From: Ficedula albicollis
Lineage: Eukaryota > Chordata > Aves > Passeriformes > Muscicapidae
Direction of reading: 5' to 3'
NCBI RefSeq assembly: GCF_000247815.1
Contig: NW_004775878.1
Coordinates: 62,001 to 126,000, forward strand
DNA: 64,000 nt
The position numbers and the translations under genes were made by a program. Below are positions 1 to 12,900 of the stretch, one piece after another (the first letter of the stretch is position 1; each line of letters begins with the position of its first letter). A model generated the notes under the pieces. It did not search any database. It was not told the origin of the DNA and saw only the letters and a list, made by a program, of their open reading frames with translations.

Positions 1-888
<888 letters not shown>

Positions 889-969
889 CCCTGCCCCGCC
901 CGGTGAGGAGGGGGGCCGGGCCCCAGGGCCGTGCCCGCTCCGGGGCTGACGCCGCGGTTTGTCCCGCAG

Positions 970-3900
970 AACGACATCTCCGAGCGGGAGCAGCGCTGGG
1001 GAGCCAAAACCATCGAGGGCTCGGGCCACGCCGGGCACATCGAGTGAGTAGGCGCGGTGGGACGGACCGGGACCGGCACCAGGACTGGAATCGGGACTGG
1101 GACCGGAACCAGGACCAGGACCGGGACTGGGACTGGGACTGGGACTGGGACCGGCACCGGGACTGGTACCGGGACTGGCACCGGGACCGGGGGACGCGGG
1201 GGACCGGCACAGGGATGCTCCAGAGAGCTGCACCGCCCTGCAGAATCCCACACTGAGCCACCCTGTCTCTGTCCCAGCATCCATCAGCTGAGGAACAAGG
1301 TATCGGAGGAGCATGAAGTCATCAAGAAGAAGGAGCTGGAGACTGGCCCCAAGTCATCCTATGGCTATGGGGGCAAATTTGGAACAGAGCAAGACCGAAT
1401 GGATAAGGTAACAGCTGTGGAAGGCTTCCTTGAGCCTCAGTGCAAAAGTGCTTTTCTCGAAAAGGAAGGGACATCCCTGTTTTCTGGCTTGACCCTGAAG
1501 GGAAAGAATGGAGATTTTGCATGGCTGCACAGACTCACACATGTCCAGCTACCAAAATCTGTCTCTAGGATCTGTGAACCCATTTCAATATAATTCGTCT
1601 CTACAACTTCTTTACAATGTTCCCTTTAGCTGTGAAGGACTTTCTGTGGCTGTTCAAGCCTGCTGAATAACAATTAAATCTGGGGTCTCCTTACTGGTGC
1701 TTGGAGACCTAATGTATAGTAACTCCCTCCTCATATTCTGCATTACAGACCTCATATCTCCCCGAGATAAACCCTAGACATCAGATCTGGTCTGTGTTTA
1801 GTGATAATCATTATCATGCTTCTTCCTGCACCTTTCCACATTTAATGCTTCTTTCTTAGAAGTGAGATGATTAGATTGCAGTAGAGTTCCAAAGGTGTGG
1901 TCACTGTGGGATTGAACAATACCAGGATGGCAAGCTGAGAAAACTGAACTCAAAAATTCCCTGCTCTCCCTGCCAGAGCTGTTGCAGTCAGGAATTGCAC
2001 TTGTTCCTCAGGAGAAGGGGCAGAAGATGAATGCTTGCAGCATCCTGGTAAAACCAGACAAAGGCCAAGAAATTGCTCAACAAAAACACCCTGGCTGTGG
2101 TCCAGCAGAGTCTGAGCACAGCTGTTCCATTTTGGCATAGAGTGTCTGCGGTTCCTGGCCACAGCACCTCCAGCAGGGAGAGCCAGGTTTCTGGCCAGGT
2201 TTGCTGGCCCTCACTGTTAGATACAGGAGCAGGGAGTGGGTGCCAGACCATTGGAATTCTCAGCTGTGTGTACCTACCTGCACTTTTCTCTTGCCCCTCT
2301 TGCCCCCCCTGTGATGATCCACCATGCAACTGCAGCAGCACTTGAGAGCAGCTGGCACTGGGCATCCCACACTCTGCCTGATGAGCTGGCAGTGGGGTTT
2401 GTGAGGTGCCAGCCCTCGGGGTCCCTCCCGGGGCTCAGAGCAGAGCTGCTGCTGGCAATGGCCACGTGGAGAGCGTGGCACCACCGGCACAGCCAGCTCG
2501 AGAGTGTGGCCACACTGGCACAGCCAGCTCGAGAGGGTGGCACCATTGGCACAGCCAGCTCGAGAGTGTGGCACCATTGGCACAGCCAGCTCAAGAGTGT
2601 GGCCACACTGGCACAGCCAGCTCGAGAGTGCGGCACCATTGGCACAGCCAGCTCGAGAGGGTGGCACCAGTGGCCACACTGGCACAGCCAGCTCAAGAGC
2701 GTGGCACCATTGGCACAGCCAGCTCGAGAGTGTGGCACCACCGGCACAGCCAGCTCAAGAGGGTGGCACCACCGGGACGGCCAGCTGGAGAGGGTGGCCA
2801 CACTGGCACAGCCAGCTCAAGAGTGTGGCCACACTGGCACAGCCAGCTCGAGAGTGCGGCACCATTGGCACAGCCAGCTCGAGAGGGTGGCACCACCGGC
2901 ACAGCCAGCTGGAGAGGGTGGCCACACTGGCACAGCCAGCTCAAGAGTGTGGCACCATTGGCACAGCCAGCTCGAGAGGGTGGCACCATCAGCACAGCCA
3001 GCTCAACAGGGTGGCACCACCGGCACAGCCAGCCCAAGAGGCAGCTGCAGTGCCCCTGCCCGTCCCCCACGGATGCTCCTGTCTCTCCTTTGTCACTGTC
3101 ACTCTGTCTCTCCTCTCAGTGCGCCGTGGGACACGAGTACGTGGCTCACGTGGAGAAGCACTCCTCCCAGACAGACGCGGCCCAGGGCTTCGGCGGCAGG
3201 TTTGGAGTCCAGCGGGACCGAGCTGACAAGGTGAGCTGGGCAGGGCAGCTGAAATGCATTCCTGTGGCCTGGGCTGCTCTGAGCTCACCTGAGCACTGCT
3301 GCACGCCAGCCTGGCTCAGTGTCCAAAGCTGGGGCATGCAGGGTGTGAGGGGAGCACAGCTCACCTGTTCACCTGTGACACGAGGGGAGCACAGGAGGGG
3401 AGCACAGCTCACCTGTGACACAGTGAGGGGAGCACAGCTCACCTGTGACACAGTGAGGGGAGCACAGCCCACCTGTTCACCTGTGACACAGGGAGGGGAG
3501 CACAGCCCACCTGTGACAGAGCAAGGGGAGCACAGCTCACCTATTCACCTGTTCACGGTGAGAGTAGCACAGCTTACCTGTTCACCTGTGCCCCTGTTCA
3601 CGGTGAGGGCAGCTGGAGTACCTTGCAGTGCTGGGCCTGTCCTGTCCAGGCACAGCCCTGCTTGCCTAGGGCTGTGGAGTTTGCCTCTGCAGGCTGCAGC
3701 ACGAGCCAGGAGCCAGTGGCAGCCTGGGGCCAGGGGACAGTGGCCGAGACCCATCTTGGCCCTCGGCATCACTGGCAGTCCTTCCCTTCTTGTTCCAGTC
3801 AGCACTGGGCTTCGAATACAAGGGTGAGGTGGAGAAGCACTCCTCCCAGAAAGGCAAGTTCATGTGGCCCCTTGACCCTCTGCCCAGCTTCTCCTCTGCT

Positions 3901-6900
3901 CCCCGTGCTGCTGGCTGTGGCACAGTCTCCTGCCTCCTGTTTCAGATTCCTGTTCCCAGCCCATCACCCTTGTGGCCCCATTTGCTGCTGTCCTGTCACA
4001 TCCTCATTCTGCATGTCCTGCTCGTCCCTGTGCTTTGCTTTGGTGGAAACCCCATCCTGGCTGAGCAGAGGAGACACCCCCACCCTGCCATGGATCCCTG
4101 CTGCTCCCTCTCCTCTCAAAGCCCTTCGTAGAACTGCTCCAGAGGAAGCCTGAGCACTGAGCACTTGAGAAGGGATCGCTGGAAAAGCAGCCCTGTAAGG
4201 GAAGGGCACAGCAATGGATAGGAAAGCAAAACCCTACAAAAAACCCTTCTGCAGAATTCTGCAGATAATTCAACAAACGGTGCAAGAATTGAAACTAAGG
4301 GTATGTTAAATATACTGCACCCAAGAGAAGATGAGAGGGCATGGTCTATTGCTGTTTCAGGTAAATGTGAGGAATACTGCATTACCAAGAACTGAATCAG
4401 GTTCATTTACAAGGAAACTATAAAAGAAGGAAAATGGTTTGAGGCATTCTTTGGGTTGATCTTAAAATTATAAATGACATGCAGTTATGCTCCATTAACA
4501 TATTCTTGTAGACATAGGAATTCATCAGGCTGTGTGAAACCACAGGAATTGCTCAGGAAATAGAAATGTCAGAAATAGAGTGTTTGGATTGCTTTTCACA
4601 AAAATGTGTCCATACTGGAAGCTCCAGCAGCATGATAACCGTCATAAAATCTGTGTTTACTGAAAACAACTCTCTTAAAGATCCATTTCAAACCAGCACC
4701 TTAGGTAGATAATCATTTAGTCACAATAAGTTTAAGAATTTTTAGGACTCACAGATTAAGTGGCTGAGCTTTTATGAAACAGAGATCTGTTCTGGAATAC
4801 AAAATGTTCTTACACAAATATTTTCTAGATCACAGCCTCCATGGATTGGTACAGCTGAAGTTGTCAGGAAGCCTCAACTCAGTCCCGTGAAATGCAGAGC
4901 TGTGAGAGCAGCATCAGGGAACAGGGAGAGGTGACTGATTTACTCCTGAAGGGCAGGATCTAGAGACTGAGCAGGCAGGTGTCTGAAAGGAGGGGTCTGT
5001 ACAGCCAGGAGGGAGGCTGAAATGCCTCAGGAATCAGCCAGTAATCACCAAGTGGTCCTTAGAAAACAGCTGACCATGGTTGAGGCCATTAACGGGTCCC
5101 TGTTTTGGAGATGGAAAAGGGAGAGGCACCAGGCAGCTGCTGTGCTCTCACACCATGGCCAGCGTGCAGGGGAGCAAGGCTGCAGAAAGGAGGTGAACCT
5201 GGAGTCCCCAGGGCCAGGTGTGTCCCTGTGGAAGCTGAGATTCCTCTACAGCACACACAAGCCCTTCTGCCATTCCTGTGCTCTCAAGGCTCGGTGTTTC
5301 ACTCACAGCCCTTTTCCGAGGCTGGGAGACCACGGGCTGGAACCCTGGCTCTGGGGGTGGCTGAGGGGCTGGGCTGGCAGTGCCCGAGTCCTGCTTGGCT
5401 TTGCCTTCCTGGGTGGCAGACCTGCCCCTGCCCTTGGCACGTCTGTTCTCTTCCTTTCCTCCTGCCTGTGCCCCCATGTGCCCCCATTCCCGTGGGCTCT
5501 CATCCGTGCTGCTCCCTGCCACCTGCTCTGTCCCCTCCAACCCTCCACTTCCATAATAAAATAAATTTAAAAATAATGTTTTCCATAATCTCTGCTGCTG
5601 TCCCTTCTCTGGGGGCCCTTCCCAGTGCTGCACCTATCCTCTCCCCACCAGCCTGTGCTGGGGCAGTGTCTGACTCCATTCACCCCTCAGATTACTCCAA
5701 GGGCTTTGGTGGCCGTTACGGAGTGGAAAGGGATAAGGTGGACAAAGCAGCTGTGGGATTTGACTACAAAAGCCAGGCAGAAAAGCATGACTCTCAGAAA
5801 GGTGAGCCACAGCAGCCAGGTGAGCTGGGGCAGCTGGCTAAGGTGGGGGGAGCTGGAGGGGCTGGGGGTGCTGGGGGGAGCAGGCAGTGTCAGGGCTGGA
5901 GCTGGGACTGTGCCCACAGGACTGTGGGGCACTGGGCAGGGTGTTTGCAATTGCTGCAGGAACGGTGCAAGAGCTGCAGGGAGCTGCTGGGAACGGGCCA
6001 GGTGAGGAAAGCCATTGCACAGTGCATGGCTGCTGAAAAGAGCTCAGGCTAAAGGAAGAGCAGCAGAAGAGATCTGTGGGCAGAGGATCCCTTGGGCAGT
6101 GTATCACCAGAGGAAGGGTGAAGGGGAAGCCCAGGCAGGGGCTAATAGCAGGTGACATTTCCCAGGGAGGAGGGAGGGCTGTTGCTGCAGCACCAGTGGG
6201 GAAATCTGACCTTGTTCCACGTCTGTCTTGAAGTCCTGGGCATGGAAAACCAGTGAGAACAGCCTGACCTCACACTGCTGTCCCTTGCCTCCTTCCCTCC
6301 TTTGTGTGTTCTTTTCCTCGCCCTGACCTGGATCCCTGCGGCTGAAGACTATTCTGTGGGCTTTGGTGGGAAGTTTGGGGTGCAGAGGGATCGTCAGGAC
6401 AAGAATGCCCTTGGCTGGGACCATCAGGAGGAAGTGCAGCCCCACGCATCCCAGACAGGTGGGGCAGTGCTGCCAGGGGCAGCAGCAGTTTTCCTGGAGC
6501 ACGCACAGACCTGTGCCTGGAGCTTGTGGCTCACAGTCAGAGCTCCAGCTGCTGAGAACAGAATGTGTGCAGCACGTTCAGAGCAGCTGAACACGGCGAG
6601 CCCCAAAGCACAAGGGCAGAGCAGGTGGGAGCTTGGATCACTGGGGGACATGGAATGTGAGTTCCAGACTCGGCTGTGCTTTCTCTGTGAGGGGCATTAC
6701 TATATTCCATATTTAATATTTACAATATTTACAATAACCATTGTAGGGGTGAGCCAGAGGAATGAGGCAGAGCAGACCCCAGGAATGCCTCGTGCACAGC
6801 ATGTCTGACCTCACTGAGCAGGGCCAGCTCCACTCAGGTGGGGTGCCTGGCCTCACCCTGGTGCCTTGGACTTGGGTTTGGCAGCTACAGCCCTGCACAT

Positions 6901-9900
6901 CCGTGCCTTCAGATGAAAGGAGAGAGGGATTAGTCCTAAAAGCTACTGTCCAGAGCACTTAGCTTTATCTGTATCTCATCACATATGGAATTAACCAGAG
7001 ATAACACATGCAAACTCATTTCACTGGTCACAGCATACTGAAATCACAGGTGCACACAAAATACAAAATAACATAAAATAACATAAAATAACATTTTTTC
7101 CATACAGACTATGCCAAGGGGTTTGGAGGCCGTTATGGGGTCCAGAAGGACAGAGTGGATAAGGTAAGACATCTGCAGCCTGCAATTGCTTCCTCCTAAT
7201 GACTGCTTTTTGCCCAGCTGAAAGAGAAGAGGTTCCCCCAGTGGAGCTGAGATCCCAGTGCACAGCTGTGGCAGGAAGGGGCCGGCTGAGTGTAAAATAC
7301 CAGAGGGTGCAGAGGGATGCAGCCTGGGGAGACCGGAATTCCACGAGGGAATTCCTCGTGGCACACTCTGTCACTCCTCACTCCTCTGCTCTTTGTTACC
7401 CTCTCCAGGCTTTTCACTCCTGTCTTGAGTGCCTCGTGATCTGTTCAGGTGCTAAATCTTCCTGCACACCTTGGCAAACTCCAGCAGGGATGGGATTGGC
7501 GTAGATCAATCTGCTGTGCATGAGAAGAGTTGTGAACCAGCTGTGCTGGTTCAGGTTTTCTGTTTGGACTGGCACCAGGCAAAGCCTCATGCACAGTCAC
7601 ATCTCAGACCGAGAGGGACAGACTGGGATCAGTTCTGTGCTTGGCTACTGCCCTGAGGGCTTGGTCTGCAGAGGGGGTTCCTGCAGTGGGTGCTGCTCTG
7701 CATGGATAGGCTAAAAGTGCAAATCCTGGGGCTTTGGGCTGTTTGGGGGAGCAGTGAGGGTGCCTTCCCTGAAAGCTCCTTCCCCTGCTGGGGGCACAGT
7801 GCTGTGCCCGGTACAGCACCGCCAAGCAGGGCAGAATACAAACCCTGAGACAGCCCACATGGTCCTGTCCACCTGCCTGTGCAGCCACAGACAGGGAATG
7901 CTGTCCTGTCCGCAGAAGAGACCAGCACTGTCCGTGATTTAACACAGCCATGGAGGGGCACTGACAGGGCACATCTTGCATGTGCTCAAAAACAACATGC
8001 CAAAGCAGATGAGGACTTGGTGAAAGGGCTGTGGGTCCTTTGGGAAGCAGGATGCACAGAGGAGATAAGCAGTTCTTGTTTGGCTCAAAGTGAACCTGAA
8101 TTTGTGCATTTTGAGATTACTGAAGCGTAAACAAACATGGTAGAAAATAAGGATTAGTAACTAATGGTAATTAGTTAGTAACTAAGGGCAAGTAACTAAG
8201 TTTCAGATTGCCTGGTCTCAGGAGTGGAGAAATGCTGAATTCACGGCCACAGAGCAGAGCATCACAGACCCCCTGAACTCCCCTTTGGTAAAGTTCTGGG
8301 CGCTTGGTATCAGACCAAGGCTCACACAAAATACAAGTGCTGTCATATGCACAGCATGTCCAGGCCTCTGCTGTGACTGTGGACTCCTGGTTCTGAGCCT
8401 GCAGGTTGGTTTGCCTGCTCAGGTGTGTTTTCTGCAGGGAGGGCAGAGCTGCTGCCACCAGCCCACTGTGACACCTGCAGGCAGCACCTGCTGTAAAGTG
8501 CCAGGCTGAAAGTGGGTCCTGCTGCTGGTTCCTTTTGCAAGAAGTAGTTTTCTCATGCAAGCAGATAAACCCTTAAGCCCTCTCTATCTCACTTTGGTTT
8601 TGCTGTCCCCGGTGCAGCTCTCTCCACAGCTCCGGGCCAGCGGTGCCACAGGGGCTCGCACAGGAGCCCCTGTGTCACAGGGGAGGTGGGCTGTGCTCCC
8701 CTCCCTGTGTCACAGGTGAACAGGTGGGCTGTGCTCCCCTCACTGTGTCACAGGTGAGCTGTGCTCCCCTCGCTGTGTCACAGGGGAACAGGTGAGCTGT
8801 GCCCCCTTGCTGTGTCACAGGGGAACAGGTGGGCTGTGCTCCCCTCGCTGTGTCACAGGTGAGCTGTGCTCCCCTCGCTGTGTCACAGGGGAACAGGTGA
8901 GCTGTGCCCCCTTGCTGTGTCACAGGGGAACAGGTGGGCTGTGCTCCCCTCGCTGTGTCACAGGTGAGCTGTGCTCCCCTCGCTGTGTCACAGGGGAACA
9001 GGTGAGCTGTGCCCCCTTGCTGTGTCACAGGGGAACAGGTGGGCTGTGCTCCCCTCGCTGTGTCACAGGTGAGCTGTGCTCCCCTCGCTGTGTCACAGGG
9101 GAACAGGTGAGCTGTGCCCCCTTGCTGTGTCACAGGGGAACAGGTGGGCTGTGCTCCCCTCGCTGTGTCACAGGTGAGCTGTGCTCCCCTCGCTGTGTCA
9201 CAGGGGAACAGGTGAGCTGTGCCCCCTTGCTGTGTCACAGGGGAACAGGTGGGCTGTGCTCCCCTCGCTGTGTCACAGGTGAGCTGTGCTCCCCTCGCTG
9301 TGTCACAGGGGAACAGGTGAGCTGTGCCCCCTTGCTGTGTCACAGGGGAACAGGTGGGCTGTGCTCCCCTCGCTGTGTCACAGGTGAGCTGTGCTCCCCT
9401 CGCTGTGTCACAGGGGAACAGGTGAGCTGTGCCCCCTTGCTGTGTCACAGGGGAACAGGTGGGCTGTGCTCCCCTCGCTGTGTCACAGGTGGGCTGTGCT
9501 CCCCTCCGGGTCTGCAGCCCGTGCCCTGCACACCAGGGCAGCGAGGCAGCTGTGCAGCCAGCAGGGAGTGCGGGGGGGATCACGCTGTCCCTGGGCCTGG
9601 GGAAGAGGCAGGTGGCCAGGCACCCTGCCAGGCATCCCCCAGCTCCTTGCCGTGGTGCAGGGGGTGCCCAGCCCTGCTGCCCTGTGCTCAGCCTCTCCCC
9701 CAGCCTCCACAGCACCTTTCCAGCTCTCTGTGCCGCCTCCTGGGCAGGGACCTCTGTCCTTGGCTGGGGGACAACAGGCACATCCCCGGGACAGGGAGGG
9801 GTCGGAAGGGGGACTGCAGCCAGCAGCCTCCCCCGGGCCAGGGCAGGTGTGCAGGTGAGGACAAACACACCTGGGAACAAAGCTCGCCATCGCCACTGCC

Positions 9901-12900
9901 CAAAGCCCGCACTGGCATTGCCTGAGGAGCTGAACAATTCTTTCACTTTCTCTTGCAGAGTGCTGCTGGCTTTGATGAGATGGCAGCTCCCACCTCCTCC
10001 TATGAGAAAACAAGGCCCCTGGAGGCAGGTGAGTACCAGCCCTGGGCTGAGGAAGCTGTGGGCCCCACAGCCCCTCGCAGCAGCGTGCTGGCAGCTGTGT
10101 GCTGTGGTGGGATGGGGGCTTACCCTGCGCTGGAGGCCAGGAGCAGGTGGCTGAACTGCATGTTTCCCTGGAAGAGGCAGAGGTCTGGGCTTCTCCTGGG
10201 TGCTCAGGGTGGTGGGAGGAAGATGCAGGGCTGGGTCAATGAGCTGTGTCCTCACAGAAGGCTCCAGTGGCGCGAGCAGCCTGCGCGCACGGTTCGAGCA
10301 CATGGCACAGGAGGAGGGCAGGAGGCAGGAGGAGCAGCGGGCGAGGCGGCGCCAGCAGCAGGTGAGCCAGGGCTGCCTTGCTGTGTCCCTCCAGGCTCCT
10401 GACACAGACTTTTCCAACTCCATGTCCTTCTATCTGGTCTCTTGAGGGTCACCTCCTGTCTAAACTGCTTCCCTGCATCTGCCAGGAATGGCCACTGAGC
10501 CTCACTGGACTTTCCTTTTGAGCACACCAAACACTCACATAAGGACATACTTGCACCCAACCGTGGTGCCTGTGCTCTGGCCTCAGCTTCTTTTGCCTCT
10601 GGTGCCTGGCAAACAGTGTGGTTACTGCTCCCCAGCACTGCCATCCCAGCAGCCTGTATGTGGGATGCATCCCAGCAAACTGGAGATGGCAGCCAGCCCG
10701 TTTCCCTGCCTCCCGACCTGCTGCTGCTCCTGCACTCAGGGGACAGAGGGGTGTCAACAGCAAAGCTGTCCCCCCTAATGCTCCTTCTCAGGGCTGCCTG
10801 ACTGTTGTCACCAGCTGTGAGTGCCCAGGCCCAGAGCAGGTTTGTAGGTGGAGGAAAATGCTCTGAGTTGTTCCGTTGGGAGTGTGAACAGAATTGTTCA
10901 AAGGGTCTGAGCAGTCTGATGGCTTTTTTCCAGCAGGAAGTCCCTCTGAGAGAGGAGAAGCAGACTGGGGCAGCCCCTCCAGCCGTGCCAGCAAGGGAGC
11001 CCGTGGGCACTGCTGGGGACCAGCCCGTGTCACCAGAACAGGTGCCAAGGGAGCCTGGGGGAGCTGGGGAGGGGACAGGCAGAGGGGACTGCACCTGGGA
11101 AGGGCTGTGCTTGGTGTGCAGCCCTGCAGGAAGATGTGGAGCACAGGCACAGGGGGGGAGGGGCTTTGGAAGGGAAAGGGGGAGCACTGGAATGGGACAT
11201 GGCTGCACAGCACCTGAGCCCATGGGACAAGCTCTGGGCTGGGTCAGTGGCACCACCATGGGCAGAGTTCAAACACGAGTCCTGAGGGTCTCCAGAGCAG
11301 TGCCAGCTGCTGGTCCAGCAGGGCCTGGGTGGCTCAGCTGCTCCCTGCTGGGAAGGGACATTTGTGCTCCACTGGTGCCCTGGCAGCAGGAGAGGGGCTG
11401 CCTTGTGCCAGGCTCTGGCAGCCAGGGAAGAGCTGCCCGTGGAGCTTTGCAGGTGACCTTCCTGCCGCTTTCCCACCCCACGGCAGGAGCCCAAAAGGGA
11501 GGATGAAGAAGTAGCACCCACTTTGCCACCAAGGCCAGCAGAGCTGGACGCAGAGCTGGGCAAGGTCCCCAGCCAGGGTCAGCCCACCTACAGTGCGAGT
11601 TTGGATGTTGGTGGAGACTATGAGGAGCTGCCAGAGCCCTCTGACTACTATGACATTGCCAGTGGAGGGGCTGACTATGAGGAGCTGCCAGCCCTGCTGG
11701 GAAAGCCGGATGCCACCTTTGGAGGAGATGAAGGTGAAGACTACGAGGTGATCCTTCCTCAGGAGCCCAGGCAGAGCCACCTGGGTGAGTACTGGTGGAA
11801 GAGCCCATGTCTTGGGAAGCTTGTAGCTGTCCACTGACCTCGCTGCATGGATGGGACAAACTGCAGAGGGAATTTTTATCCTGAAGTCTGATGTGGTCAG
11901 GATAGCAGCTTCTGGTGATGGAGACTGGTTGAGCCCCACTGCCCTGCCCAGCTCTAAGGTGCAGATCCCTGCAGGCACCTGCTGGGTCGGGCTGTGGGCA
12001 GGGGGCTGCAGGGCCCGGGAGGAGCTGGATGTGCACCAGCTCCTGCTGCAGTTTCCTGGCTGCCAGTGCTGCCCTGGGGCCTGGGGTGCCTCTGGCTCAG
12101 CCCATTCCTCACAGGCTGGTGCTCCTGAGAGCTGCTCTGGAGTGTCCCGGTGTGAGCAGTGCGGGCAGCCTGTGCCCAGCACAGCAGCCAGCTCAGGCTG
12201 CTCTCAGTGCTGCCACAGCAGCTGGGCTGGTGCTGCAGATGGCACCTGAAGAGGTTCCAGTTACTCCCAGCCTTTTTCTTGGAGAGGGGCAGGAAAGATC
12301 AGGACCTTGTCTCCTGGAAGGGAAGTCACACCTTGCCTTGGGCTGTGGTGCACCTCTCCTCGCTGGCAGGGTTTGCATGGGGCACTGCCAGGGCTGGAGG
12401 GTGGCACTGCCCAGGGCTGTGTGGCAGCTTCAGCCCCTGTCTCACCTGTCTGTCCGGTGTGTCTGTCTGTCCTGTGCCCTGCAGGGAGCCCCGGGATCTG
12501 TGCAGTGGCTCTCTACGATTACCAAGGAGGTGGGTCTGCCCCCAGGGCTTGGGGGAAGGCAGGGCTGTGCTGGGGGCAAAAGACTGTGGTTTAAATTGAT
12601 GGTTTAAATAGGTGGTTTAAATTAGTGGTTTAAATTTCTTCCTCCTGTGAAGCAGAATGAGACCTGGCTTGGGAATTGTCACAGTACAGGAATGGTATTC
12701 TCCGGTTTAGTACTCCCAGTAAAAAAAAACCCCATGCATCACCTCCCCAACTGGAGGCACAAAAAGGCAAAGATCAGAGGTTGAGATAAGAACAATTTGC
12801 TGGAAACAGCAATAAGAAAGTGAACAGTAACAGCGAGAGTGTTAATAACAAAAGGTATAAGAAAATAAATCGTTCACATGGAAAACCAGCCAGCAATAGA

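Noticed and set aside
8675..10423. A 582-codon open frame on - and 377 codons on + over the HCLS1 intron array
   Set aside because: Composed of minisatellite units with no splice logic or family motif; the HCLS1 exon 9959-10028 lies inside in another frame.
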